Origin: JADHUC01 sp964617665
Lineage (GTDB): Bacteria > Planctomycetota > Planctomycetia > Pirellulales > Pirellulaceae
Direction of reading: 5' to 3'
Length of the DNA stretch: 27,941 nucleotides
Assembly: GCA_964617665.1 (NCBI GenBank)
Contig: CAZUAH010000145.1
Span: 1-27,941, forward strand
Of the stretch, positions 16,240-24,349 are shown in pieces. Made by a program: the position numbers and the translations under genes. Each line of letters starts with the position of its first letter. The first letter of the stretch is position 1. The notes below the pieces were generated by a model. It was given only the letters and a program-made list of their open reading frames with translations, did not search any database and was not told the origin of the DNA.

Positions 16240-17658
16240 TTAACACCCTTCAGCGGCAGGTTCTGCGGAACCGCCGCCGAGCTGCTGGACCGCCTCGACA
16301 ATTGACATGTCCTGTTTGGGGAAGACGCTCCGCAAGTCCAATAACAGGCGGTCTTTGTGAATTCGACCGAATACACAGGGCGACCCCTTGCGCAGAGACG
16401 CGGCTAGGCTGTCGATGCTGCCGCGAGCCGGCTCCAGGGCCACGCACCGAGTCGGAATTTGTTGCGCCGGAATGCTCCCTCCGCCCAAGAACGTGAACGA
16501 TTCGACCGGTGCGGCGGACTTGATCGCAGAACTGGCCGCCAGTTGCGGAGCCATTCGCTCAGCACGGTTTTGCAGATTGGCGACCGACGTGGTCAGTAGT
16601 GACATCAGCGGCAGCGATTGCTCGGCAGCGCTGCGGTCCCGGTGCAGCCGTAGAGTCTCGACGAGTGCCGCCAGCGTTATCTTGTCCACTCGCAGGGCTC
16701 GAGTCAGGGGATGTTTCGCGATTTTCTCCACCAACGGCTTCTTTCCGACGATTACACCGCATTGTGGCCCACCCAGCAGCTTGTCTCCGCTGAATAATAC
16801 GATGTCGGCCCCCGACTTGATACTGTCCACAGCGACCGGCTCATCAGCCAACCCGCAAGCCGTGACGTCGTGCATGGCCCCCGAACCGATATCGTCAATT
16901 ACCGGCAGATTGCGATTGGATCCCAATTCGACAAGTTCCGCCAGCGTAGCCTGTTCGGTGAAACCTACGATCGCATAATTGCTCGCATGGACACGCATCA
17001 GGGCCGCCGTTTCCTGACGGATCGCAGCGCGATAGTCTTCGACTCGCGTCTTATTGGTGGTGCCGACTTCATGCAACTTGGCTCCGCTGAATTCCATCAC
17101 GTCCGGCAGGCGGAAACTGCCGCCAATTTCTACCAATTGCCCCCGTGCCACGATCACCTCACGCCCAGCGGCCAGTGCGGCGAGGGTCAACAGAGTCGCG
17201 CCCGCATTGTTATTGACGACCACAGCCGCCTCGGCACCGGTCAGTTGCTTCAGCAGCTTTTCTACGTCCCGTACTCGCTGGGACCGATCACCGGTTTCCA
17301 CGTCTACCTCGACACTGGCATAACCTCTGGCGATGGCAACGATCGCCTCGATAGCCGGTTCGGCCAATGGTGCTCGCCCAAGCCCCGTATGCAACAGGAT
17401 CCCCGTGGCATTGATGACGGGCCGCAGATTCGGCGTGTCTTCGTCCGCGATCCATTTCGCGATCCGCTCGGCCAATTCACTGGGCGACGGGACGTTGATG
17501 TCAGCCGTGGCACTTTGGACTTCGCTGCGAAGGTTGTCCAGGAACCCGCGCACACCCGATACGACGACATTGCGATTGGCCCTTTCAACCAGCTTTCGCA
17601 AGGGTGGACTATCCAGCAATTCATTCACTGAGGGAATGTTCTTGAGCACGTTGGACAT
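16240..17658 (-). CDS. selA: L-seryl-tRNA(Sec) selenium transferase
   Basis: SelA is a PLP enzyme that turns Ser-tRNA(Sec) into Sec-tRNA(Sec) using selenophosphate. The 472-residue product is of normal length, with the N-terminal SelA domain (IPSVNELLDSPPLRKLVE), INATGILLHTGLGRAPL, the VNNNAGATLL segment, IDDIGSGAMHD, and the PLP lysine K293 in LFSGDKLLGGPQCG. The start has only a weak GGGGAA site. It implies that this organism makes selenoproteins, but selB, selC and selD are not in the window, and I found no obvious in-frame UGA selenoprotein here. It is divergent from trpD with about 155 nt between starts, and peroxiredoxin follows it on the same strand. Confidence 0.95.
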   Translation of the reverse strand: MSNVLKNIPSVNELLDSPPLRKLVERANRNVVVSGVRGFLDNLRSEVQSATADINVPSPSELAERIAKWIADEDTPNLRPVINATGILLHTGLGRAPLAEPAIEAIVAIARGYASVEVDVETGDRSQRVRDVEKLLKQLTGAEAAVVVNNNAGATLLTLAALAAGREVIVARGQLVEIGGSFRLPDVMEFSGAKLHEVGTTNKTRVEDYRAAIRQETAALMRVHASNYAIVGFTEQATLAELVELGSNRNLPVIDDIGSGAMHDVTACGLADEPVAVDSIKSGADIVLFSGDKLLGGPQCGVIVGKKPLVEKIAKHPLTRALRVDKITLAALVETLRLHRDRSAAEQSLPLMSLLTTSVANLQNRAERMAPQLAASSAIKSAAPVESFTFLGGGSIPAQQIPTRCVALEPARGSIDSLAASLRKGSPCVFGRIHKDRLLLDLRSVFPKQDMSIVEAVQQLGGGSAEPAAEGC

Positions 17659-17749
17659 GATTGTTCCCCGAGTTCATAGGACCGGCCTAACACCGACATT
17701 CGTATTGTAAACCGTGCCCTCTACTGAAGACAGGGTGCGTCCTTGTTGT

Positions 17750-17776
17750 CGGCTATCTCAAATGAGAGAATAGCCG
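17750..17776 (+). promoter_or_regulatory. stem-loop in the trpD leader
   Basis: CGGCTAT (17750-17756) and ATAGCCG (17770-17776) form a perfect outer stem, with CTC-AAAT-GAG continuing it inside. It sits 38 nt before the preferred trpD start. It has no immediate T-run (TTTT comes about 8 nt later), so it could be an attenuator-like element, an operator, or simply a leader hairpin. It also argues against coding use of the in-frame TTG at 17743. Confidence 0.45.
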
Positions 17777-17814
17777 CACTAGTTTTCGATACTATGCAGT
17801 GGAAGGTCGTCGGA

Positions 17815-18822
17815 ATGAAGGAAATCCTGGAACGAGTCCATAGTGGCGACAGTCTGACCGTGGATGAGATGTCCTCGGTCGTCGATGCCATTATGCAGGG
17901 AGAATGTGACGAAGACGAAATCTCCCAGTTGCTGCTGGGGTTGCGGCACAAGGGAGAAACCGTCGAAGAGATCGCCGGCGCAGCACAGGCGATGCGGAAG
18001 CACATGACGCCCATTCGTACGTCACGTGCGGACGTGATCGATACCTGCGGCACAGGCGGCGACGGCTCATCTACGTTTAACATCAGCACCGCCGCCGCAC
18101 TGGTAACGGCCGCAGCTGGCGTCCCCGTGGCCAAACACGGCAATCGGAGCATCACCAGCAAGTCAGGTTCGGCGGATGTTCTCGCGGCCTTGGGAGTCAA
18201 TATCGAAGCCAATGTCGAAACGGTCGAGCGTTGCCTGGACGAAGTCGGGATCTGCTTCTGCTTTGCTCCACAATTACATCCTTCAATGAAGCACGTCGCG
18301 CCGGTGCGAAAGAAGCTGGGCGTGCCGACTATCTTCAATATGCTGGGGCCGCTCTCGAATCCAGCTTCCGCGCCGCGTCAATTATTGGGTGTGGGCAAGC
18401 CGCCGTTTCGGCCGATGCTATCTGCAGCGCTGGCTCTGCTTGGTTCCCAACGAGCGGTCGTCGTATGCGGCGAGGACGGTCTGGACGAAGTCACGCTGAG
18501 CGGTGCGACCTTTGTTTCGGAAGTGACGTCGGATGGTACGGCCGAGTTGACGTGGACGCCTGAACAATTTGGATTGACGAGTGGCGATACGGCCGCCCTG
18601 CGGGTTGACGGCCCGCAGGCCAGTGCGGAAGTCGTTCGCAGTGTCCTGGATGGGAAGCACGGCCCGCAACGAGATGTAGTTGTGCTGAATGCGGCTGCCG
18701 CGTTGTGGACGGCAGGCAAGAGCGATTCGCTTAGTCAATGCGCTGAGTTGGCCGCCGAGGCAATCGACGGTGGTGCAGCCAAAAGGACTCTGGCCGATCT
18801 GGCCGAGGCGAGCCGATCCTGA
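17815..18822 (+). CDS. trpD: anthranilate phosphoribosyltransferase
   Basis: TrpD joins anthranilate to PRPP, the second step of tryptophan synthesis. I choose the ATG at 17815 because GGAAGG lies 8 nt before it and the protein then starts as the family does (MKEILERVHSGDSLT, 335 residues); earlier in-frame TTG and ATG codons would read through a leader hairpin. Signatures are the PRPP/glycine motif DTCGTGGDGSSTFNIST, KHGNRSITSKSGSADVL, PSMKHVAPVRKKLG for anthranilate binding, and the GEDGLDE segment for Mg. It stands alone, about 12 kb from trpBA. A terminator hairpin directly follows it, so it is probably a single-gene unit rather than part of an operon with the phosphorylases. Confidence 0.96.
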   Translation: MKEILERVHSGDSLTVDEMSSVVDAIMQGECDEDEISQLLLGLRHKGETVEEIAGAAQAMRKHMTPIRTSRADVIDTCGTGGDGSSTFNISTAAALVTAAAGVPVAKHGNRSITSKSGSADVLAALGVNIEANVETVERCLDEVGICFCFAPQLHPSMKHVAPVRKKLGVPTIFNMLGPLSNPASAPRQLLGVGKPPFRPMLSAALALLGSQRAVVVCGEDGLDEVTLSGATFVSEVTSDGTAELTWTPEQFGLTSGDTAALRVDGPQASAEVVRSVLDGKHGPQRDVVVLNAAAALWTAGKSDSLSQCAELAAEAIDGGAAKRTLADLAEASRS

Positions 18823-18831
18823 CGTCAGACG

Positions 18832-18865
18832 GACTGGCCTGAATGGCTTTGGCCGGTCGCTTTTT
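18832..18865 (+). terminator. intrinsic terminator after trpD
   Basis: GACTGGCC (18832-18839) pairs with GGCCGGTC (18851-18858) with one G-U, across an 11-nt loop, followed by GC and TTTTT (18861-18865). It starts 10 nt after the trpD stop and separates trpD from the phosphorylase genes. Confidence 0.75.
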
Positions 18866-18906
18866 ATGAATGTGTTGGAGGAGTATCAACGCAAAGGAAG
18901 GACAGC

Positions 18907-19737
18907 ATGCTGGAACTATACGAGCAAATCGAGGAAGCCGCTGCGGCGATCCGCGCCAAGTGGGATGTTCAACCCCATGCAGGCATCATTCTCGGTACCG
19001 GTCTGGGAAGCCTAGTGGAAAATATCCAGGTGGAAGCGACGCTGGACTACGAGGAGATCCCCAATTTCCTGCGTTCGACGGCGGACAGCCATGCCGGCCG
19101 ATTGGTTTGCGGCCAACTCGAAGGATTGCCAGTGATGGCGATGGAAGGCCGTTTTCACATGTATGAAGGCTATCCGCTGAAGCACATAACACTGCCGGTC
19201 CGTGTGATGAAGAGGATGGGTGCGGAGATGCTTGTCGTGTCCAACGCTTGCGGCGGAATGAACCCCTTCTTCAAATGCGGGGATCTCATGGTCATTGAAG
19301 ACCACATCAACTTGATGGGGGACAACCCGTTGATCGGCATTAACGACGACCGTTTGGGCACGCGTTTCCCGGATATGTGCGAGCCGTATGATCAGGGCCT
19401 GATCGAACGTGCGATGGAGGTTGCACGCAAGGAGAATGTGGTGGCCCACAAGGGAGTGTTTGCGGCCGTCTCCGGGCCCAATCTGGAGACTCGCGCGGAA
19501 TATCGGTTTCTACGGGCCATCGGTGCCGATGCTGTCGGGATGTCGACTGTGCCCGAGGTGATCGTAGCCGCGCACTGTGGGTTGCGAGCGGTCGGCTTTT
19601 CTATCGTCACCGATATGTGCCTGCCGGACGCGCTCGAACCGGTCGACGTGGACAGGATCATCGCAACGGCCAACGCTGCCGAGCCAAACCTGCGTAAACT
19701 AGTGATGGGCGTCTTGGCCGGTGAGAAGTGCGACTGA
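18907..19737 (+). CDS. purine nucleoside phosphorylase, trimeric type (paralogue 1, Asp at the base-recognition site)
   Basis: Trimeric PNP splits purine nucleosides with phosphate into free base and ribose-1-phosphate. The 276-residue product follows an AAGGAAGGA ribosome site. Family motifs are present in order: ILGTGLGSL, the ADSHAGRL loop, MEGRFHMYEGY, SNACGGMNP, NPLIGINDDRLGTRFPDM, and SGPNLETRAEYRFLRAIGADAVGMSTVPEV (E194 matches the base-binding Glu201 of human PNP; given here in outline). At the position of human Asn243 it has Asp236 (GFSIVTD), the same residue type as in methylthioadenosine phosphorylase, which favours 6-amino purines. Substrate preference may therefore include adenosine or MTA; this is inference. 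It lies 66 nt before a second, diverged copy. Confidence 0.92.
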   Translation: MLELYEQIEEAAAAIRAKWDVQPHAGIILGTGLGSLVENIQVEATLDYEEIPNFLRSTADSHAGRLVCGQLEGLPVMAMEGRFHMYEGYPLKHITLPVRVMKRMGAEMLVVSNACGGMNPFFKCGDLMVIEDHINLMGDNPLIGINDDRLGTRFPDMCEPYDQGLIERAMEVARKENVVAHKGVFAAVSGPNLETRAEYRFLRAIGADAVGMSTVPEVIVAAHCGLRAVGFSIVTDMCLPDALEPVDVDRIIATANAAEPNLRKLVMGVLAGEKCD

Positions 19738-19803
19738 ACGTCACTGAATCTGTCAGCAAACGCCACGCCACGAATTGACCGCCGCAAGCAACGTGGGGGT
19801 ACT

Positions 19804-20727
19804 GTGCCTGAGCAAGAATTGGACCTCCCGAACGAGGCACTGGAGGCCTCGTCTGTTATTCGCCAACGCTGGGACGCACAGCCGCAAGCGGGGATGATCC
19901 TTGGCACGGGGCTAGGCAATGTAGCGAGTCACATCACGACGGATGCGATCATCGATTACGAGGCCATCCCCCACTTTCCGTGTTCGACGGCCCTTAGCCA
20001 CCGAGGTCGTTTGGTCTGCGGGCGATTGGGCGACAAGCCGGTAGTGGTGATGGAAGGTCGGTGGCACTACTACGAAGGCCACCAAGTCGATCGATTGACG
20101 CTGCCCGTCTACGTCATGCGAGCCCTGGGAGTCGAACGCCTGATCCTTTCAAACGCCAGCGGCGGGCTGAATCCACAGTTCGCATCAGGCGACGTGATGG
20201 TAATTCAAGACCACATCGACATGATGTTTGCGAAACAGACGCCAATGGCGGAAACGCGGGCATCCGACGCGAAAGAGAGTCGATCGGTGGAATCGGCGCA
20301 GCCCGCATGCAAGCTGGATGCACGTGGTTCAACGGGACAACGAACAGCCTGCCTTTACGATCCAACCCTGATCGAACAGGCCATGGCAATAGCTCGCCGC
20401 GAGAACTTCGTCGCCCATCGTGGGGTGTACGTGGCGATGACGGGCCCCAGCTACGAGACTCGCGCCGAGTATCGATTTCTTCGGAAGCTTGGCGGTGACG
20501 TTGTCGGCATGTCCACTGTCCCTGAAGCCCAAGCAGCGGCTCGCTGCGGCATGAAGACGCTTGCCTTGTCCACCGTTACCAACGTCGCTCGACCCGATCG
20601 TCCCCAGCGGGTCACAGGTGAGGACGTGGTTGCAGCGGCCGAGAAGGCCGAGCCGAACTTGCGCAGGATCATACTGGGTGTTGTCAGCGAGCCGCGGTAT
20701 GCGTCCCAAGCAACCACATGTGGCTGA
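19804..20727 (+). CDS. purine nucleoside phosphorylase, trimeric type (paralogue 2, with loop insertion)
   Basis: This copy starts with GTG at 19804 after a GGGGG-containing site and has 307 residues, 31 more than its neighbour. Conserved parts are MILGTGLGN, ALSHRGRL, MEGRWHYYEGH, SNASGGLNP, TGPSYETRAEYRF with E218, and GMSTVPEAQAA. Unlike paralogue 1 it keeps Asn260 at the human Asn243 position (LSTVTN), as in inosine/guanosine-specific enzymes. Residues about 143-183 replace the usual NPL-G-ND-R-G-RFP loop with a Ser/Ala/Thr/Gln-rich stretch about 20 residues longer (AKQTPMAETRASDAKESR, then GSTGQRT), which looks like low-complexity filler. The active-site residues flanking it are intact. 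It converges with the subtilase gene, leaving only 8 nt. Confidence 0.9.
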   Translation: MPEQELDLPNEALEASSVIRQRWDAQPQAGMILGTGLGNVASHITTDAIIDYEAIPHFPCSTALSHRGRLVCGRLGDKPVVVMEGRWHYYEGHQVDRLTLPVYVMRALGVERLILSNASGGLNPQFASGDVMVIQDHIDMMFAKQTPMAETRASDAKESRSVESAQPACKLDARGSTGQRTACLYDPTLIEQAMAIARRENFVAHRGVYVAMTGPSYETRAEYRFLRKLGGDVVGMSTVPEAQAAARCGMKTLALSTVTNVARPDRPQRVTGEDVVAAAEKAEPNLRRIILGVVSEPRYASQATTCG

Positions 20728-20735
20728 ACGAGATG

Positions 20736-23195
20736 CTACTGGCCTACCTGGCGGAATACGTATTCCAATGCGGCGATGTCGGCTTCGATCGCGTGGCCAT
20801 CGAGCGTGACGTCATCGAAGTCGAGGATGGTACGAACCGTTTCCGAGTCGTCGATCTCGCCACGGTCTTCTCTACCAAAAAACGTATCGCTCTGCCCCAC
20901 CTCGCGGAACACAGCTTGATCCGCACCTCCTCCGCCGCGAACCTGGACGTTGTCGAAGTCCTGGACTGTGGTTGCGAAGCCGACTCCCTGCAATTTCGTC
21001 GTTTGCGCCGTCGAGCCTAGAATTTCGTCGCGAGGCGAACCGTATAGATAAGCCGTATCTTGTCCGTCGCCTGCATACGCTTGTACTTGGTCGAAACCGC
21101 GTGCGTAGTTGTAGTAACCCACGCCCGACATCGAGGCGTAGGTTGGTCGGCCATGGAAACGATCGTTGCTGCTTGAATCGTAGAAGTACGCCCGATCCGC
21201 ACCACCCGCCTCGGCGTACGCCGAGACTCGGTCGAATCCGCTCACCTGGGCATACCGATTTGGAGCCGAGATCGACGCGTTTGTGGGGCGACCGTGAAAT
21301 CGATCGTTACCCGGCGTGTCGTATAGATACGACTCGTCGATACCGCCTAGATTGGCGTACGCATACACTCGGCCGAATCCTGCGGCTTGATTGTAGTAGC
21401 CCCTTCCCGACATCGTGGAATGCTCGGGGCGACCGTAAAACCGATCGTTGCCAGCCGAATCGTAGAAATAGGCTGTATCCTGTCCGCCAGCCTCCGAATG
21501 CGCGTACACACGATCGAAGCCCTCGACACGATTGTTGAAGCCAGCGCCAGATAGCGAGGCGTAGTTGGGATGTCCGTAGAACCGGTCGTTGCCAGCAGAG
21601 TCGTATAGGTGGGCGCGATCGCTGCCGCCTTCCTCGGCGTAAGCGTAGACCCTGTCGAATCCTACCGCCTCGTGCTGGAAGTCCGAGCCAGTAAACTCAA
21701 CACGGTCCTCGAAGGCCTGTAGGGTGTCGTCGCCCGCGGAGTCGTACAAGTAGGCCCGATCAAAACCGCCGTTGCCATCTACTGTGATTGACTCGATCGA
21801 GTCGGCTCGAACTTCGATGGCCTGGCCGGTCATTTCGACCGACGCAGGGTGAATCCACACGGTATCGTCGCCGCCGTCTCCCACCAGGATCACCCGGTCA
21901 TCTCCGTCGCCCCCGGTGAACTCGACAGAGTCAACCATCGAAGCATCGAATTCGTATTCGACACCGTTCATGACCAAGCGGTGTGATGAGCCGGCGTAAA
22001 ACTCGAAGACGTCGGCCTCTGGCGTACCGCGAACCTGCACGGTCGTACCCGATTGCGAGACCGCAGTATCCGTGGGCTCAACACGGTCGCTGCTTTCCGC
22101 TAGAAGTGAGTCGATTGCCCGTCGCAAGTTCAGGCTCAGATACTCTTGGCCGGTTGTCTCGTCGTAGATCGTGTCAGAGGTCTCGCGAAGATGGCCTTCG
22201 ATCGTGTCCTGCGTGATGCCATGGTATCCAGCCATCTGCATGGCTTCGCGTACCAACACGCTGCCACCAGCAACATACGGAGTGGCCATGCTGGTGCCGT
22301 GAGCGTAAGCAAACTCGTTCGTCGCCTCGATATCTCCGAAAAGATGGCCAGGAACGGTGCTGGTAACGCGTTCGCCGGGGGCCGCCAGAATGCGTGTGTC
22401 TCGCTGACTGAAGTCGCTTAGTGTCCCGTCCGCATCCAGGCTGGCGACGGGGACGACGTACTCGCTCGAAGCCGGGTAGGTCAATGTGCCAGCCGACGTG
22501 TCCTCGAACGAGTTGCCCGCGGCCACCGCGACGAAGATCCCGTCGGTCTTCAGTTGGGCGAATTCGTCTTCCAGCATCTCCCACGGTTCAGTCTCGTTTG
22601 CCGCTAGATTCACGCCCAGTGACAGATTGATCGTCGTGATCGGGTACTCGAAGGAATCCCTGTTCTCGTGAACCCACTGGAGCGCGTCCTCCAGCCAATC
22701 GAATTGGCCGCTTCCTTGGTCGTTGAAGACACGCAAAGCAACAAAGTCAACGCCGGTGGCAACACCTGGGTGTTCCGCATCGTCGCTGCCGATCACACCG
22801 GCCACGTGCGTACCGTGAAAGCCGGCTGGCCCGTCGTCGTGTGGATCGGCGTCGTCTTCTTCCGTGAAGTCCCAGCCACCCACCACGCGATAGTCGGAGC
22901 CGAACCCGCCGCCCAGCGCAACGTGTTCATAAGCAATCCCACTGTCGATAATCGCTACGGTCTGGCCTGCCCCTTCCAGGCCGTAGCGTTGCTTGATGTA
23001 AGCCAGATCCTCGGTCAATTCCCGACTTGGATTCGCGGCTGCCGCGGAGGTCCCATGCTGGGCCTGTGACGTGTCGATGGCCAGCGGGTCAAGCACCAAT
23101 TCGCCCCAGGAATGGGCCGACAGGACCAGCCGTTCTTCGAACGTCTCGTAGTCCGTTCTGTGTTGGACTGCCCGAATTTCGTCGTCAGTGCGCAT
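20736..23195 (-). CDS. subtilisin-like serine protease (S8) with planctomycete-type YDSAGNDRF repeats
   Basis: The 819-residue protein has no classical signal peptide but begins with DYETFEERLVLSAHSW, related to the planctomycete LEPR-XLL N-terminal motif seen on surface or exported proteins. Residues about 60-365 are a subtilase with the complete triad: D84 (AIIDSG), H127 (GFHGTHVAG) and S302 (HGTSMATP), plus oxyanion N228. Residues 390-478 are Asp/Gly-rich (GGDGDDRVILVGDGGDD), suggesting calcium binding. Residues 479-801 hold seven repeats of 46-47 residues with the core LYDSAGNDRFYGRP, SMSGxGYYN and GFDRVYAYAEAGG; the last two are degenerate. The start has no strong ribosome site. The protein is probably extracellular or on the cell surface, with the repeats as a stalk or adhesive part. 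It ends 8 nt from the facing phosphorylase gene. Confidence 0.9.
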   Translation of the reverse strand: MRTDDEIRAVQHRTDYETFEERLVLSAHSWGELVLDPLAIDTSQAQHGTSAAAANPSRELTEDLAYIKQRYGLEGAGQTVAIIDSGIAYEHVALGGGFGSDYRVVGGWDFTEEDDADPHDDGPAGFHGTHVAGVIGSDDAEHPGVATGVDFVALRVFNDQGSGQFDWLEDALQWVHENRDSFEYPITTINLSLGVNLAANETEPWEMLEDEFAQLKTDGIFVAVAAGNSFEDTSAGTLTYPASSEYVVPVASLDADGTLSDFSQRDTRILAAPGERVTSTVPGHLFGDIEATNEFAYAHGTSMATPYVAGGSVLVREAMQMAGYHGITQDTIEGHLRETSDTIYDETTGQEYLSLNLRRAIDSLLAESSDRVEPTDTAVSQSGTTVQVRGTPEADVFEFYAGSSHRLVMNGVEYEFDASMVDSVEFTGGDGDDRVILVGDGGDDTVWIHPASVEMTGQAIEVRADSIESITVDGNGGFDRAYLYDSAGDDTLQAFEDRVEFTGSDFQHEAVGFDRVYAYAEEGGSDRAHLYDSAGNDRFYGHPNYASLSGAGFNNRVEGFDRVYAHSEAGGQDTAYFYDSAGNDRFYGRPEHSTMSGRGYYNQAAGFGRVYAYANLGGIDESYLYDTPGNDRFHGRPTNASISAPNRYAQVSGFDRVSAYAEAGGADRAYFYDSSSNDRFHGRPTYASMSGVGYYNYARGFDQVQAYAGDGQDTAYLYGSPRDEILGSTAQTTKLQGVGFATTVQDFDNVQVRGGGGADQAVFREVGQSDTFFGREDRGEIDDSETVRTILDFDDVTLDGHAIEADIAALEYVFRQVGQ
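20793..21761 (-). repeat. seven tandem 138-141 nt coding repeats in the subtilase gene
   Basis: Repeat units start at protein residues 479, 526, 573, 620, 667, 713 and 759, spaced 47, 47, 47, 47, 46 and 46 residues apart. Units 1-5 are close to one another; units 6 and 7 keep only the LYG/VFR, D-F-G and DFDxV positions. Confidence 0.85.
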
Positions 23196-23566
23196 TTCGT
23201 CTTGGGTAGGCGGTGAAAACGTTTTGGCGAGAAGACCTGCCAGTCAATTTGGCGACCGAGCGATCTGAAGTGTTCAAAGAAAGTCTAGGTCAGGTTTTCA
23301 CAATGATGACGGGGAAGGGCGAGGGGTGAATTCGCTCCGTCAGGTCGATGGCGCGAGCAGACGGGTCCAAGTGTGACAATCGGTGTCAGAGGCACAATCG
23401 TCGCAAACGGTCTGGGATTTCGTGAAAGCCTAGCGCGAATACTTCACGCCTCCGGTAGTTGCGCGACAGACTGTCGTAGCCACGTTCGCCAGAACGTGGT
23501 CGTAACCCCCCCAGTCGACGTCCCACGTTCTGGCGAACGTGGCTACAGACGGGTGAAGTGTCCGAG
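23196..23566. other. 371-nt intergenic region with nested palindromic element
   Basis: No gene is supported here. The right part, just after the TerC-family gene stop, holds the large inverted repeat described separately (23476-23546). The left part is the upstream region of the minus-strand subtilase gene; I see no clear promoter match in it. Confidence 0.5.
23476..23546. repeat. nested inverted repeat (two 24-bp arms, each itself a hairpin)
   Basis: Positions 23476-23499 are the exact reverse complement of 23523-23546, with a 23-nt spacer. Each arm itself contains a perfect hairpin: CCACGTTC-GCCA-GAACGTGG on the left and CCACGTTC-TGGC-GAACGTGG on the right. A further ACTTCAC/GTGAAGT pair (23441-23447, 23553-23559) brackets the whole. 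It starts 20 nt after the stop of the TerC-family gene, so it may act as its 3' end. The shape is that of a dispersed REP or MITE-like element; I believe similar palindromes recur in planctomycete genomes but cannot check. Confidence 0.85.
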
Positions 23567-24349
23567 CTAGGATGGCTGAGCGGCCCTCTTCTTTCTCGCT
23601 CGTACGACCCGGAACCTCATGTTGAGCATCTCGACGATCAGTGAGAAGGCCATGGCGAAGTAGATGTACTTCTTGTCCATGTGTGCGCCTGCGCCTTCGG
23701 CAACCAGCATGACGCCGATCAGGATCAGAAAGCTGAGCGCCAACATCTTCAGCGTCGGATGCCGCTCGACAAAGTCGCTAACCTTCCCTGCGAATATCAG
23801 CATCACAATGATTGCCAAGGAAATGGCCGTGATCATGACGGCCAGTCCCTTGCCATCGCCCTTTACCATGCCAACGGCCGTAATCACAGAATCCAGCGAG
23901 AAGATGATGTCCAGGATCCCGATCTGAAGGACCACTCCGGCGAAGCTCGCGTGGCCGGTGACCTTGTGTTCTTCCTCGCTGCCTTCGAGTTTCTTGTGGA
24001 TCTCGTGTACGCTCTTCCAGATCAGGAACAAACCGCCCACGAAGAGAATCATGTCTTTCCAGGATATGTCGTTGACAGCTTCCATTTCCTTGGGATCGGC
24101 AGGAAGCCAACTCTCTGGGACTCCAAGGCTGGTCAGAGTGAAGACAGGCTCAATTAGTCCCATGATCCACGAGATTGTCAGCAGCAGCAGGATGCGAGAC
24201 ACCAGTGCGATCGCCAAGCCCAACCGTCGGGCGGCTGGCCGTTGTTTCTCCGGAAGCTGCCCGGACAGAATGGCGATGAAGACGATGTTGTCGATTCCCA
24301 GAACGATTTCCATCGCCGTCAGGGCGAGCAGGGCGACGAGGTATTCCAT
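23567..24349 (-). CDS. TerC-family integral membrane protein
   Basis: The ATG follows GGAG at 7 nt and gives 260 residues with about seven membrane segments. The two family hallmarks with membrane acidic residues are present: TAMEIVLGIDNIVF (residues 11-24) and LDIIFSLDSVITAVG. The family, once named for tellurite resistance, includes proteins now linked to manganese export and to metal loading of exported proteins. A charged loop (HKKLEGSEEEHK) separates the halves, and the C-terminus ends in a basic tail (RVVRARKKRAAQ). It is the only gene of its transcription unit as far as can be seen, with a large palindrome just after its stop. Tellurite resistance should not be assumed. Confidence 0.93.
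   Translation of the reverse strand: MEYLVALLALTAMEIVLGIDNIVFIAILSGQLPEKQRPAARRLGLAIALVSRILLLLTISWIMGLIEPVFTLTSLGVPESWLPADPKEMEAVNDISWKDMILFVGGLFLIWKSVHEIHKKLEGSEEEHKVTGHASFAGVVLQIGILDIIFSLDSVITAVGMVKGDGKGLAVMITAISLAIIVMLIFAGKVSDFVERHPTLKMLALSFLILIGVMLVAEGAGAHMDKKYIYFAMAFSLIVEMLNMRFRVVRARKKRAAQPS

Noticed and set aside
23567..24349. Tellurite-resistance determinant
   Set aside because: TerC-family membership alone does not show tellurite resistance, and no terA, terB, terD or terE genes are nearby.
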